64,000 nt of DNA, taken from positions 8,896,501 to 8,960,500 of the forward strand of contig CM034112.1 in assembly GCA_019914945.1 (NCBI GenBank), written 5' to 3'. Source of the stretch: Typha latifolia (Eukaryota; Streptophyta; Magnoliopsida; Poales; Typhaceae). A program made the position numbers and the translations under genes. The notes under the pieces were generated by a model, which was not told where the DNA came from, did not search any database, and saw only the letters and a list, made by a program, of their open reading frames with translations. Positions 21,486-34,300 of the stretch are shown one piece after another (the stretch's first letter is position 1; each line of letters starts with the position of its first letter).

Positions 21486-22640
21486 TTGCGTAACATGAGC
21501 CTAGTGCACCATGAAAGCAAGGTGGCGAACCTTATTGAAAATGGGGTGTGGAACCAGTCGCGCCTAACGCATTGGTTTGGGATAGACTTGGCTTTCGAGA
21601 TTGCATCACTCTCGCTGGGGGATCAAGACATCGATGATGTCTGGATTTGGGCACCATGCAACACCGGGACAGCCCAAACGAGGTCCATCACAATTTCCTT
21701 ATGGAAAAGAAGGTGCGATGCTAGAAAGGGTGACGAACTTTGTGGAAGCTTCCAACAGCACATAGGATAAAACTCTTTCTCTAGAAGTTAATATGGTATA
21801 GAATTCCTTTTAGTGCCTTCTTGCATGGGCTAAGAATAGGGCTTGAGGTAAACTGTGCATTATGTGGACTATTCCAAGAAACGGTGGTTCACCTATTCTA
21901 TTGCTGTAGGTTTGCTCTGGAGACTTGGAAATTTTTTGCAGAGCTTGCTGGAGTGGAAAATGCCTTCAGACCTAAGGAGGACTACAAGGCTAACCAAGGA
22001 TTGGGGGAGCAGTCATAAAAAATAATATTAGCATTAAGGCCCTCATAGCCACAAATATGTGGTGCTTGTGGAAAGAGCATAATGCTTGATTTTTTTTAGG
22101 AGGAGGTTGGTGTGCTAAGAGAGATTGCTCACTATACCAAGCGGTTAGCCATCAAATACTAGGGAGATGAGCGACTAGAGGATGCAAGGAAGGATAGACC
22201 TTAATTGACCTAAATCTAAATAAGATGGGAGCCTCCCATGGCAGGTTGGATAAAGGTGAATACGGATGGCTCATTCTTTGAATGAGACTACTAGGGGCAG
22301 GTTTCATCATAACGGATGATGAAAGGAAGATCCTACTAGGAAGATGTGGACTTGTGCCAAAGTTTTCCCTATATTCTCAGCATCATGGGCAATTAGATAT
22401 GGGCTAAAGGAAGCAATGGTGGTGCACGACCTGATCATCTTGGAATCAAACTCGAAGGAATTAGTAAGAATTTTAAAAGGCCAAGTTGTTTGCCCATGGC
22501 AAATTAGAGAAATAATATATGGATGCCTTGTTATGCTGGGCATCTTAAAGGGAGCCATCTTTGTATAGTCGTATAGAGAAGGGAACTTAGCAGCCAATTA
22601 GATCACCAAGATAGGTAGAAGAGCAAGTAGGGAAGTGGTT
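21486..22640 (+). pseudogene. LINE C-terminal zinc finger and RNase H remnant
   Basis: The segment 21821-22000 reads CALCGLFQETVVHLFYCCRF, then ALETWKFF, the zinc-binding domain (C-x2-C...H-x4-C type) found after RT in plant LINEs. From 22240 the frame reads WIKVNTDGSFF and, after breaks, a WAIRYGLKEA segment and SNSKELVRILKG near 22390-22480. These match the RNase H core (VNTDGS, A-x-xxGL, E-D-x2-V). REGNLAANXIT at about 22590 matches the family REGN-x-A-D-x-LA end. Confidence 0.88.
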
Positions 22641-22778
22641 TGGGAAGATCCCAACCCATTACCGATTGAACTATAATCCATTGTCAGTCAAGATAGTTTG
22701 AGCTTTTTCGTAAACTTGTAAACTTAGCAAATTAATAAGCTCCATCAATATATAAAAAAATCACTTAGCACACACTAC

Positions 22779-24820
22779 TGCTATAGTTGATGCAGACTTT
22801 ATAAAAGGAATGACTCCCTCAGCACTGGTTGGGAGAGAAGATATGCTTTTACGAAAAGAAAGGTTGTCCAAGAAGGTGGATCTGGAGGAGGGTGGAAAGG
22901 AGACTACCCCTCCCCCTCCTAAAGTTAGCTTCTCTTAGGCATTTGTGGTAGCTGGTAGGAGTCAACGAGGGAGATCGGGCGAGAAAATACCTGAGGAGAT
23001 TCTTAGCAAGCTAAAGAACCAACTAAAAGACTATATGATGGTGGATTCGACAGTGCTAGTGAGATGTCAAACCAAGTGCTAGCGAGATGGAAGCAGCACC
23101 TTATCTCTGGCAGGTCGGATCACTTTGGTTAAAGCCACCCTCATGACGATCCTTTATTATTGGATAGGTGCCATCTGGATTTCAAACACTACTCTAGACT
23201 CCAGTATTAAAGTTGCACGGAGTTTCCTTTAGGAGAAGACGAAGGACAAGAAGGGACTATGCTTAATAAGTTAGGAGACGATTACGAGATCTAAAGATGA
23301 TGGCAGACAATTGGCCAAGCGATCTTTACTTAGGAAGCATGTCACTAGCATCTTGAATGAGAGAGGAGTACTATGGATAAAGCTCATGAAAGCCAAATAT
23401 GGTAGCCTCCGACCTTGGTCATCCACTGCTCTTAGCTGTGGAGGACACTTTGTCAAGCAGCAACAACTCTGAAGGAGAGATTTTAGAAGGTCATTGGCAA
23501 TGAGAAACACATGTCGGTGTTGGGTGAGGCCTAGGTGAAGGAACTACCACTAGAACAACTACCTTGCTTCTACGGTGTGAATATGGTGCAACATGACAGC
23601 ATGGTGGCTGAACTTATTAATGATGGGATGTGGAACCATTCACACTTAAGCCAATGGCTTGGGTCAGACCTTGCCTTTGAGATATAGAAGATCTCGTTAG
23701 TTGGTCATAATGCCAAGAATATTTGGATCTAGGCCCAAAGTAACACTATTCAGGCCAAAACGAGATACATCTATAATTTTCTCACATTGAAAGATGATAC
23801 TGGCTGGAAGGGGTGGCGAGTAATGTGGAAATACCAATTGCTCCTCAGATCAAATCCTTTCTTTGGAAACTCCTATGGAATAGGATCCCTATAAGAGTTT
23901 TTCTTATGGCTTAAGATCTGGACTCGAGGATAAGTGTGCTCTTTGTGGGTTGTTTCCAGAAACAATGGCCCATCTATTCTACTATTGCATGTTTGCTTTA
24001 GAAACTTGGGAGAAGGTAGCTGAGATAGCAGAAATGGATGGTGGACTTAGACCAATTGAAGACCATGAATGTCTAAACAAAGACTAGGGGAACAGTCTAG
24101 TAGAAAATTTTGAACATCAAAGCTCTCATTGCAGCTACCATGTGTAGCCTTTGGAAGGAACATAATGCTCGCGACTTTTGAAATGAGATTGGAACATTAG
24201 AGGTGATAGCCTACAGAGTCGATTAGCCTATAAGTATCAGTATGAAGCCGAGAAGGAAGACTCCAAGAAGGGAGTTAGATTGCCTACCTAGGTCATGATC
24301 AAATGGAACCACCGATTGAAGGTTGAATCAAGGTGAATACGAACGGATTTTTTGTGAATGATGAATATCTAGGGTGAGCTGGATACATAATTAGAGACGA
24401 TAACGAGAAGACGATTCTGGTTAGTTGTGAACCCTGTAGCTAAGATGCCCCCTATCTACTCGAAAGCTTGGGCAGTCAGGTGTGGCCTCAAGGGTGCTAC
24501 TAGCATACAAGATCTACTCATCATCGAAATAAATTCAGAGGAGCTAGTTAGAATTTTTAGGGGACAATCAAGTTACCCTTGGCAAATTAGGAACATAGTT
24601 TTGGAATGTATCTTGATGATAGAAAAATTTAGAAGAGTCAAGTTGAAATGTAGTAACTAATTGGGCTACTAAGAATAGTGGGTCATGAGTCATAATGCAG
24701 TTTGGAGAGAATCTAGCCCATTATCGATTGAGCTAAGATCCATCGTAGATAGCTCAAGTATCTTTACAAGTCGTTTGTAATTTTAGCTGATTAATCAACT
24801 CTTATCATTCCAAAAAAAAT
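22779..24820 (+). mobile_element. Second LINE, internally deleted, at the 3' end of the first
   Basis: The 5' part (22779-23050) resembles a LINE ORF1 leader (ending KNQLKDY). Near 23060-23090 it jumps to sequence homologous to 20950 onward of the first LINE, so the endonuclease and most of RT are missing. The rest follows the first LINE: AGRITLVKATLMTIL-like at 23110, a CALCGLFPETMAHLFYYC finger near 23935-23990, and RNase H at 24330-24650 including an EINSEELVRIFRG segment. It ends in an A-rich tail at 24812-24819. ATCACTTAGCAC at 22760 and ATCACTTAAGCAC at 24822 look like its target duplication. Confidence 0.8.
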
Positions 24821-24839
24821 TATCACTTAAGCACTACCA

Positions 24840-27800
24840 ACCAACTCTACACCCTTCACTATAATCAAAGAGGTCATGAGATAAACTTCAACACCAAATA
24901 ATTATTATGGAGAACATTATTTGGTGATTGGTAGGTTGATTTCGATAAACAACTCTGTAGTACAATAGCTTAGAGCTGATCTCGACAGCATTTAGTTCGA
25001 ATAAATAGTTCAAGGATACATATAACTTAAAACCTAGACTAAGTAGTTTATTATATTGACTAAAACTTAGTGGGGGCATAAATGCCATTATATCTAAAAT
25101 AATGTTGGCCCTTTGTCTAGCTCATTTCTATTCTTCAGATTCTTAAATGATAATAAAAAATTATCACTCGGCACTCATTTTTGAGTATTAAGAACAGCGT
25201 GGCTCGAGCACAAATTTTACTGCAAGAAAGAATTGTATAGGACCTGACACCACAAATTTTAGAAATTATTTACACATACTGAACTAGTAAAATATATCAA
25301 AGACTACGAGCACTGTTCCATTAGCACCATGCATGGCTCGCTTTGTTCTTGCTTATATACGTCATCTTCCAAAATTCTTGAAATTAGATTTTTTTTTCCT
25401 TTTCTTTTACACGATTGTTGGCTTATGTTTGTTAGTGTGATTATAAAGTGGAATCATTTTGCAAATCACTTAATATAGCCCAGTATTTAGAATATCGCAT
25501 CAAATGAAAAGTAAATAAATTTTCAACTAACAGCCACCTGATCCCTATAGGATCCTACATTTGCCATGATATTCTCATACACACATAAGGATTGGAATGG
25601 CAAGCACATAAAAGGGTAGGTCCCCAATAGTAGAATACCTGAAAACTTTTCCTGCAGCCTATGAACAGATCAAGAGATCATATATGTGAATTCCTAGCTT
25701 ACCAACTTCTAGCAATTAGATGCAAAACAAGCATTTTCTCAACAAAAAAAAAAGAGATGAGGTAAAACAAGCTAAAATATCATGTTATGGAAACAATAGC
25801 AATGCAATGCGACAGTAACTTTTCAGCATCGCACTGATGCTCCAAATGCAACCATGACATTTGTAAATCCAAGATATAAAAACAATTTTAAGATCATGCA
25901 AGTCATATATCTTTATGGAACTCTTCCAAGCCAACAACAGTAATGGTAAATTGAAGTTGTCTAAGGAAACAACATTTTTAATCATTTGGAATCAACTTCA
26001 AGAAATGACTGGAGACAAATAGCTCCTTTTATACAATTTTATGAGATAGTTCCTAAGAACATAAGATGACCTTGCGCTAATACAACCAAAACATAGTTCC
26101 AGGTCAACATAATAAATACATAACAAGTTACAATAAATCTTTCTCAACAAAAAGATTCCTTGCATCCGTTATCCTGAAGAGTTGTTCAAAAGTTTGTATT
26201 ACTATAAAAAATAATATTAAAGTGATGAGATCCCATCCAACAAAATATTGTACGACAACAAATCTCTGTAGAGGTAAATGTATGCTTTATTCAATATTTC
26301 AGTATAAATAATATATACAAAGGTAGCGCATCTAAGATATGTGCTGTTGCAAAATCAATCATTATGAAGTACAGATACAAGGTTATTTTGACCAAGGTAT
26401 CGCTGTAAGCATCAAAATTGCTCGTGCCTATCAATAAGAAAAATCCATGCAAGAACTGCTTAGATACCTTTAAATTAGTTGCAGAAATAACCATGTTCAA
26501 TATTATTAGACCATTTCTCTGCTAATTCCATTTCAAATGACTCCACATTATTTTATCAACCCATGTAAGAACATAATTTGTTCTTCACATACTTGACCAA
26601 AGAATCTTTCTAACAAGATTTCCTACAACAGGTATTCAAAGACTCTCCGAGGGATCACCAAGACAACCAGCAAATAATAAATTGTGCATACTGCAGAGAT
26701 TCATTGTTTTTCCTTCCATGACACTATGCCAGTACAGAACTTTACAAAGTTACCTCACTCATTCCGGCATCTGCATTCTTGCAGGTAGTTCAAATACAGA
26801 TATTGGACTAGCGCGTAGCAACCATTTATTTTGTCGTTGTTATATTAATCTTCAAATTAGAAAAGCTATCTGTGAGTGACATGTATTTCTCTGAAGCTCG
26901 TGTCTCACTACCAGGCTCACAATTGCATTCTCCAAAGTATAAATAAGTACCTAATAAATTCATAGGTCCTTTTTTTCCAATAGATTCAGAATATGAGGTT
27001 CACCCATCATATCCTACTCAAAGCTGCACTGCCAAAGAATAATTCAGCTGCATAAATATCACCAAATATTTCTTGAAAAGCTAACACTATAAAGCACCAA
27101 GAGTACACAAGAAGCCTCCATTGGCACCCCACATGGACACAAGAAAGCACTTGTTTGCATACTCATGTACCAGTTAGTCTAGTCTAACTCAAATATTTTC
27201 TGAGGCAAAAAAATAAAAGCATTCATCAGTATCTTTTTTTTTTTAAAGAAAGCCCCTAGGCATTCATCAGTAATCTATCAATTCACACATTAATATTTTG
27301 AAGAGTAGGAACTCCCTGCTATATTTTATTAAGGATTTAAAATCTTAAAACTCAATATATGTGGAAAAAATGACAAATGCAACAAATTCATTTTTCACAT
27401 TAACTAGCTAAACACTAGAACAACAGTACAACTTTTCATATCATAGCAACCTTGAAAACCTAAAGCATGCTGGTGACAGATAAACATCGCTACTAGTTTC
27501 TCTATACCTTCTTCTACCATGCAAAATTGAGCTTAACACTTCAATCAATGACTAAAGCCATGTGCAAAATTTTGGCTTCCATCACACAATATAAATCATC
27601 TAATGGAGCAATTTAGGAAACAATGAGCATAACAATGTGATGCTTGCTCTATAAAGTTCAACTGCAGGAAGGTAATTTTTGAAGTCCATTCTCGCTATGC
27701 CAAAAAAGAAATAAAATGGCTCTGTAACATGGTTCAGATTTTGGTTTCAGTTTCAGATTTGGTTCTTCCAAAAAGCAGAAAGTTTCGATCTGTTTTGGCC

Positions 27801-30800
27801 ATTCCGGTTCTAGTTCGTTTGTCAGTTTCAGACTTGAAAATAAATGATTTCTAAACAACAAAAAATTTAGAAAGCATTAGAAAATTAACAATGGGGGAAA
27901 AAATTAGAAACATGATGAAGCTAGTCAAAACATTGTTGGCCATAAGCACTGTGAAATGAAATGGATCAAATTCTTGTCAGATATAACCTGAAAACTGTGT
28001 AAATAAATAATAGTCTTCTTTATTATTTTTCAATGCATTACGCAAGATCCAATAGCATTTAAGAATGGGGTAGATATTTGGGTGCATATAAGTTGGATTC
28101 AAGCCAAATCCATCTCAAGCTTCTAAAATAATTTTTAGAAAAATATCACTAGGGTCATTTTGGTTGAATGTTGATTTCTGGGGCACTTTCAGATTGAATA
28201 GGACTAAATCCCAAAACTTTTCTGCAAAATGTTTTGATTTTGAATGAAACTTCAAAACATGTTTTGTACTAGAGAAAAATGGCCTTGTACAGGGGAAAAG
28301 AAGAAAATGATATTTATATATGACAATAACAGATCATTTTGTATAACTATAATCCACACTGCCAAGTATGATAACGGATGTGACAGCATATAGCTGCACA
28401 AAACATAAGATACTTCTGGAAGCTGACATAATAATGACTTATATAGCTATGTATCAAATCTCATGCAAAACAAATAAGTATAATGAATACTAACTGTGCA
28501 TGTAAGTAGCTTAGTTGTATAATGTCTTACTTGTAGTAGTCCGCTTTGGTGCAACTTTCACACTTTATTTTAACTTCATGTTAAGCTCAAACAACACCAC
28601 CAACAATCCAACTTCTCTCCAAGGGAGAAAAGCTCGAAGTCATCTGTCATAGAACTTACTAGACTCCAAGTATTGCAAAGAAACAAAGACATTAGAACTC
28701 TTACCAAATGACCAATAAAACATATGAGCCCTCTATGGAAGAAGAAAGAGCTGCAGAAAATAAAAATGGCACCCCTAATCTCCTAAATCAAAATATTAAC
28801 ATATGTAATCTTCCACCAACATGGACCTCTGCTGCATAAAGCAACTCGTAGAGGACTTAACATAAACTCTATCATCAATGGACTTTGCACGCTTTTACTT
28901 GATAATTATACCAAATGAAGCATGACCAGGAACAAAATGAATAAAATAAAGAAAAGAAGGAAATCAGTACAATTGAACAAATTGACTATATGAGGGTCCA
29001 GAGTTTCCATTTTGGTTCCCAAGAAATTGAAACTTTTTTCCCGTTTCAGTTGTCTGCTGTTGGTTTGAGGGTTACATTTTTCATACTTTTAATATCAAAA
29101 TTAATAAACAAATAAAATCCTCAAACAAAAGCTCAAAATATTTGGGAAATATTTTGATAGAAAAAATGAGAAGTTACTAATAAGTTGGTTTCATCATGTC
29201 ACATTATGGCATTATACCTGCAATGCTCGTATATGAACACATTTTACTCATTCTTAAGCAAGTCAGTTTGGAATGCTATATAATATATATAAAACCATGA
29301 TATAGCATTATTAGATATATAAATCTGTATCTAACCCCATAAAAAGGGATGCATGGAACCCTCTCATGCCATGAGAGCCAAGTGATAGGTGGAGTGCCAA
29401 ATCAATGGGGTTTTCAACCTAGTGAACTGAATGCTTAATGATCTAAATGATCATAAAGATGGTTGCATAAAAATGAACCAACCTAACAGAATAGAAGAGT
29501 TAATCAAACCATAAAGTAAATTGGCTAAATATGATAAAGAAAAAGAAACAAAGTTGTCATTATAGATATTGATATTGATTTATATTTTAAATGCTTGTCA
29601 GCATTCAATTTGAATAATCTTCAATTTGATTATCATTCGACCAGATATAGATTGTAATCAACAAATCTGATTTGAATAAAACGTCCAACAAAATTATTCC
29701 AGAACTCATTTCATGCTTTCAGCACATAACACACAAAAAAAAACCATTTCTAGACATGATAATCATTTCAAATTCACTGGGAAACCAACTCCATAAACTC
29801 TTAGTGTGGTTCATTCACTCACCAATTTTGCAAAAAAAGAAAAATAATTGCAAAAATGACTAGAAAGATGCTTAAGCGAAATGCCTCAAAAGTCGTCAAT
29901 GTACCCTTCCCTTGTGGCACAAGTTGCATATATGCTAGGAAGGCTAGGACCTATAACTATTGGTTATTGATGTAGGCATGATTGCCCATCTTTTGAAAGG
30001 AGGGTAAGGCTACGTTCTTCCTTCCCAAACTCAGCCTGGGTGAGATGCTTGTGCATTTGGACACCCTTTCATTATTTGAGCTAATTTACAAAAATAAACT
30101 TACCCAGACATCCAAAGAATCCTTCTAATTAGATTCTGGTTGGCCCCCTAATGGAACTACTATTCACTTCCTAACAGGGCATAATGGTTTTCAATTGGGA
30201 TTCCAAGTTGTTTTCAAATAGATCAAATTAAAATCCATCCCAATGGGAATGACATCCTTATTTGGAAGCTTTTCATGACAATGGGCACTAGTATTGAGTC
30301 CTAAGCTGACTAAAGTCTAGTCACAATTTACCATTACATTGTGAAATGATCTAGCTAATGAATGTCAATTAGCCTAGTCACAATGAATTATCACATTCAG
30401 AAGGGGATCGATGCACAGAAAAAATTAGTTATGCACGGTAAACAGCCGAAAATGCCAAAATCATTAGTTAGATGGGGTTGTGAATGGTAACTTCAACTAC
30501 TTATCAATGATAAAACTAGAACTTGTTGAGAATCGTCAAAAAATCACAAGATTTAGATGGTCCTAGAAGTCTGCTATTTCTAATAAGATGAATACTTCTT
30601 GGCATAAGTTGCATTACATTGCACTCCTAAACTATCATGTTAACACCTTTTACAGTTTTATACTTTCATAACTTGATTAGACAGCTGTTGCCATTCACTA
30701 TCTCAAGAAAGTGAACAGTATATATTTGCACTTGTTGGTTATGACAATACTCAAGTCATCATACTAAAGTTCTACAAGTTGAAATGTACACTTTGCATCT

Positions 30801-31350
30801 CTGCATGAGACTATATAGATATAATCCTAACTGAATATCCCTGTAAAATATATCGCTAAATCCTCGGATATGTACTCAAATAAAGCATATTTGGTGTTAT
30901 ATTCTTATATGATTAATCATAACATTTCTAAATGCTAAATTTATTAAATACAGGAACTTACAAGTAACAAAATTTGGAACACTCAAATTGAGACAAAGTG
31001 ATTGTCTATAACTTTAGGTGCCAAAAATTTGTCACATTTACATGTATCAAATAAAATAAACAAAACTAAGGGTAATTATCATTAGGGAATAAACTAATAT
31101 GTGAAATACAGCTTTATATTTTAGCAAGATTAGAAAGGCATTTCATTGATGCCAAGTCAACCATCACCAGTAAGCATAAGACTGGTTATTTGGACATACA
31201 GATGGAGAGATACCAACCACATGACATTATGTAAATTCCGCATTTCAACCACCACATTTGTTGGTAGTAATCCAGCATACCTTTGGGCATCCGAAACTTC
31301 CGAGGAAATCTGTGTAAATCACATAAATAGAGCCCATGCATTGCCGTTGA
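24840..31350. other. AT-rich intergenic region, no gene recognised
   Basis: A copy of the dispersed repeat found at 15361-15447 occurs at 25184-25268. Beyond that I see AT-rich sequence with short open frames only (none above 80 residues), a few poly-A/poly-T runs (for example 25744-25753 and 27232-27243), and nothing with a recognisable domain. It lies 3' of PAF1 and 3' of the LINE cluster. A promoter or a spliced gene with very small exons cannot be excluded by eye. Confidence 0.5.
25184..25268. repeat. Dispersed repeat, copy 2 (flanks LINE cluster on the right)
   Basis: It aligns in the same orientation with 15361-15447 (TATAGGACCTGACACCACAA, then ATTTTAG against GCATAGGATCTGATGCCATA, then AATTTTAG). 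It is preceded by TTATCACTCGGCACTCATTT, which itself resembles the TTATCACTTAAGCACTACC flank of the second LINE. Confidence 0.6.
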
Positions 31351-34300
31351 CTAATCAGACATCTCTTCATCTTCACTGAACTGATCTATATCATCCCTCC
31401 GTGTAAGCTTATTCCGTCCTTCAAGTTCCTCGTCAGCAAAGGATCTTCCTCTCTTTGAATTCATAGTATCTATCCTCACCTGAAAGATATCATATATTAT
31501 TGAAAGTTCATGGATAGAATAATAAAGCTGCATGAAAGAATTTAGCTTCCAAAAAAACACTCCTGATTTATTAGAATCAAAGTCAATTATAAAGAATGAA
31601 GCTGTCAATTCCATTAAATAAGCAAAATTAAAAAACACACACATACAAAGTAAAGGAGCTCATATTCTATCTTAAAGCTATTTATATCCATTTCCCTGCA
31701 AGCTAAAGCAGATAGATGAAGGAAATAGAGTACTACTCGAGAATGCATTTCATAGAAAGAATTATCACAATCAGCAGACAACAAGAAGAACAAGAATAAA
31801 TCAATACAAGACAGAGCACTAGACTGAGTTCCGCAAATGTACTTTTTCAAGACCACAGCCACAACTTCAGCTTTCAGGAATAAGTCAACTAATAGAAGAT
31901 GATTATACAGTAAAATAATACCACAATATATAAAAAGCTCAGAAATAGCTCCTATTAATAATTTCTATTAGTATAAAAGCATTAAAAAAAGAGTACAACT
32001 GCTATAACACATGTCACCAACATTATCATTAGGGAATAAATTCTGTATGCAATTGAAGAGTTCTTGAGGATTAGCTCTTATGGTAGGAAAATCTGTAAGA
32101 AGGCTATCATGCAGACAAGAAAGAAAACAGGGCAAGCAGAAAAGGACCAAAGTATACTAAAGAATGTCTCAAAAAGGCTTTGCGCTCATCATCAGCCTGA
32201 GAAAGGGGAAGGGTTCAGAAAAAATAGAAGAGTATTTTATGGTTGTGCAATAAATATTAACTACCTGCCAACTATCTTCAAAGACTTAATCAACATCCTC
32301 TACATTTTCCATTCAGACAAATCAGATGCAGAAAGAATTGAGGTAGTAAGTCAGAGTGACCTTAACGAGTAATAAAAAACTTGGCAGTAGGAGCAATAGA
32401 GCATAGATAAGAGGAAAATTACAAAATCACCAATATCAATTATCTAAGTCATGTCTTTCCATATTATATGGTCAAATATAGTCAATTCATAGATGGAACG
32501 AAAGCATTAGAAATGGTAAGAAAAGAAGTATCCTTGCTATAGGTACCATACTATCATTTACAACTGGAACAATGGTCACATTGAGATTCATAAGGGCTGT
32601 AACAAATCGCTCACAAGGAGGTATTCTAGCAATGGAATTTCTCACAGATCGATGCATTTTAATGCCGATGTCTGACAAATTGGACTCTGAAATACCAAAG
32701 AATACCCAAGGAAGACGAAGGCAGCACATTAGAAATGGTTAAAGACAAAGAAGTGATATTCTGAGCCTTTGTTTCAAACCTTTTGAGACCAAACAAAAGC
32801 ATTTCTACTTCAATACAAACCAAACCAGACCCATGTCCATGTGAATGTTTCAGTCAAATGCGCACATTAGTCATTTGGCAGTTACTTATAGTAAACTGTA
32901 GAGATAATTTTGCCTTTTGAGATCAAGGGAAAAGAGATATAGGAGCTTCTCACAAAAAACGAAGTAGAATCCTGAACAATCAATCTTTGAGATTTCAAAT
33001 TGGAGTTTAAAACTATATTGTCAAGATACTTTCTTTTTATCCCTAAATGATGAATGAAATCTAAAGTTGAACTAGCAAGGTCCATCTAGTCTCCAGGAAT
33101 AGATGTTACTTTTCCGAACTTCTCTTTTTTAATCCATCACTTTCAAAGCCTGCAGTTCATTCATCGAATTTCAGTCCATAGTTTCTTCTCTCCTTCGAGA
33201 TTTGTAGATAAGTTCAGGATCTACATCTTTGTAGCATTATATTTGGAAATTCTTATTTTAGTTGCACTACTTGTCATTGGCATTTGTATATGCCAAGACT
33301 CACATAATATGTAATGGTAGATATGCGAACCTAATAATGTTTTTTGTTTTATTAACATTATTAGTGAAAGTATCCACCACTCTATCATCAAAACTTCTTA
33401 AACTCTACAAGGTTCCAAAAGTCCTAAATCACTCCAAACAAGGATTTCTGTGCCACCCACTGTACATGTGAGGTGGCACATTCTCTGCTAGCAAGCTGCC
33501 AAAACAAGTCAGAAACTGCTCTATATGACAATAAAAGATGCGAGGAACATGCAGTTGCAAAAGTGGAGTGAGAGAGGAAAAGATGGAGAAAAGTTTGGTG
33601 TACTGGTAGCTAGCATTTGTTAACTTGTGATCAATGGAAATGGATGAAAATGGAAGCAGGCCAGGTCGATCTGATTCAACACAATCCATCCTAACCCAAA
33701 CTGAGATCTGTTTAACTAAAATAAAATGTATAGCAATGTGGGTTGGCTGGGCACAAAACATGACCTAACCCACAATACGAAGCCATTCACTCAAGTTAAA
33801 TGAGTTATGACCTGCTGTTCCCACCTTCTTCCTTCTTTCCCTGTCCCGACCTCATTGTCCAAAATATTTAGAACAATACAAGTTAACATATTTGAAAGTT
33901 AGAACAAATTCAATAGTTGAATAAACGTCCAAAATATTTAGAACAATACAAGTCAACATGATTTCTCCAATGAATTGGGCTCAAAGCAAAATTAGGAAAA
34001 TGAGAACTACAAACATTGGGGATAAGTTAGAAAATGATATGCAACCCGTATGTACACCTTCATATGTCCACACAACATTAAATACAACATATATAGATTT
34101 ATATGCACATGTATAATTTAATATAAATGTATATGTGCAGTGTGTTGGGTCATAATACTTAATAATAAACAATCGCAATCTAATACATGTGGACTTAGTA
34201 TGAACAAGCAATGAATGTAAGTCATCATACTTACAGTACATAGCATTGCAAACCTAGAATCCCATCTATTAGATATATTCCCAACAAGGAAACGGAAGAT

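Larger units (their letters stand above)
15500..22761 (+). mobile_element. LINE (L1-type) retrotransposon, interrupted by an LTR element
   Basis: This is a plus-strand L1-type element. An ORF2-like start is at 15515 (MIRSII-stop-NCRG, where the family has WNCRG). The endonuclease remnant runs from 15515 to about 16300, RT from about 19960 to 21400, a C-terminal CCHC-like finger is near 21850, and RNase H lies at 22240-22640. A short A-rich end is at 22754-22760. The LTR element at 16757-19931 splits it between the endonuclease and RT. Excluding the insertion, about 4 kb of ORF2-type sequence remains, with many stops. There is no ORF1, so it is 5'-truncated. Confidence 0.9.

Noticed and set aside
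24840..31350. A possible gene in the long AT-rich stretch 3' of PAF1
   Set aside because: No frame above 80 residues, no recognisable domain and no consistent splice-linked exons by eye.
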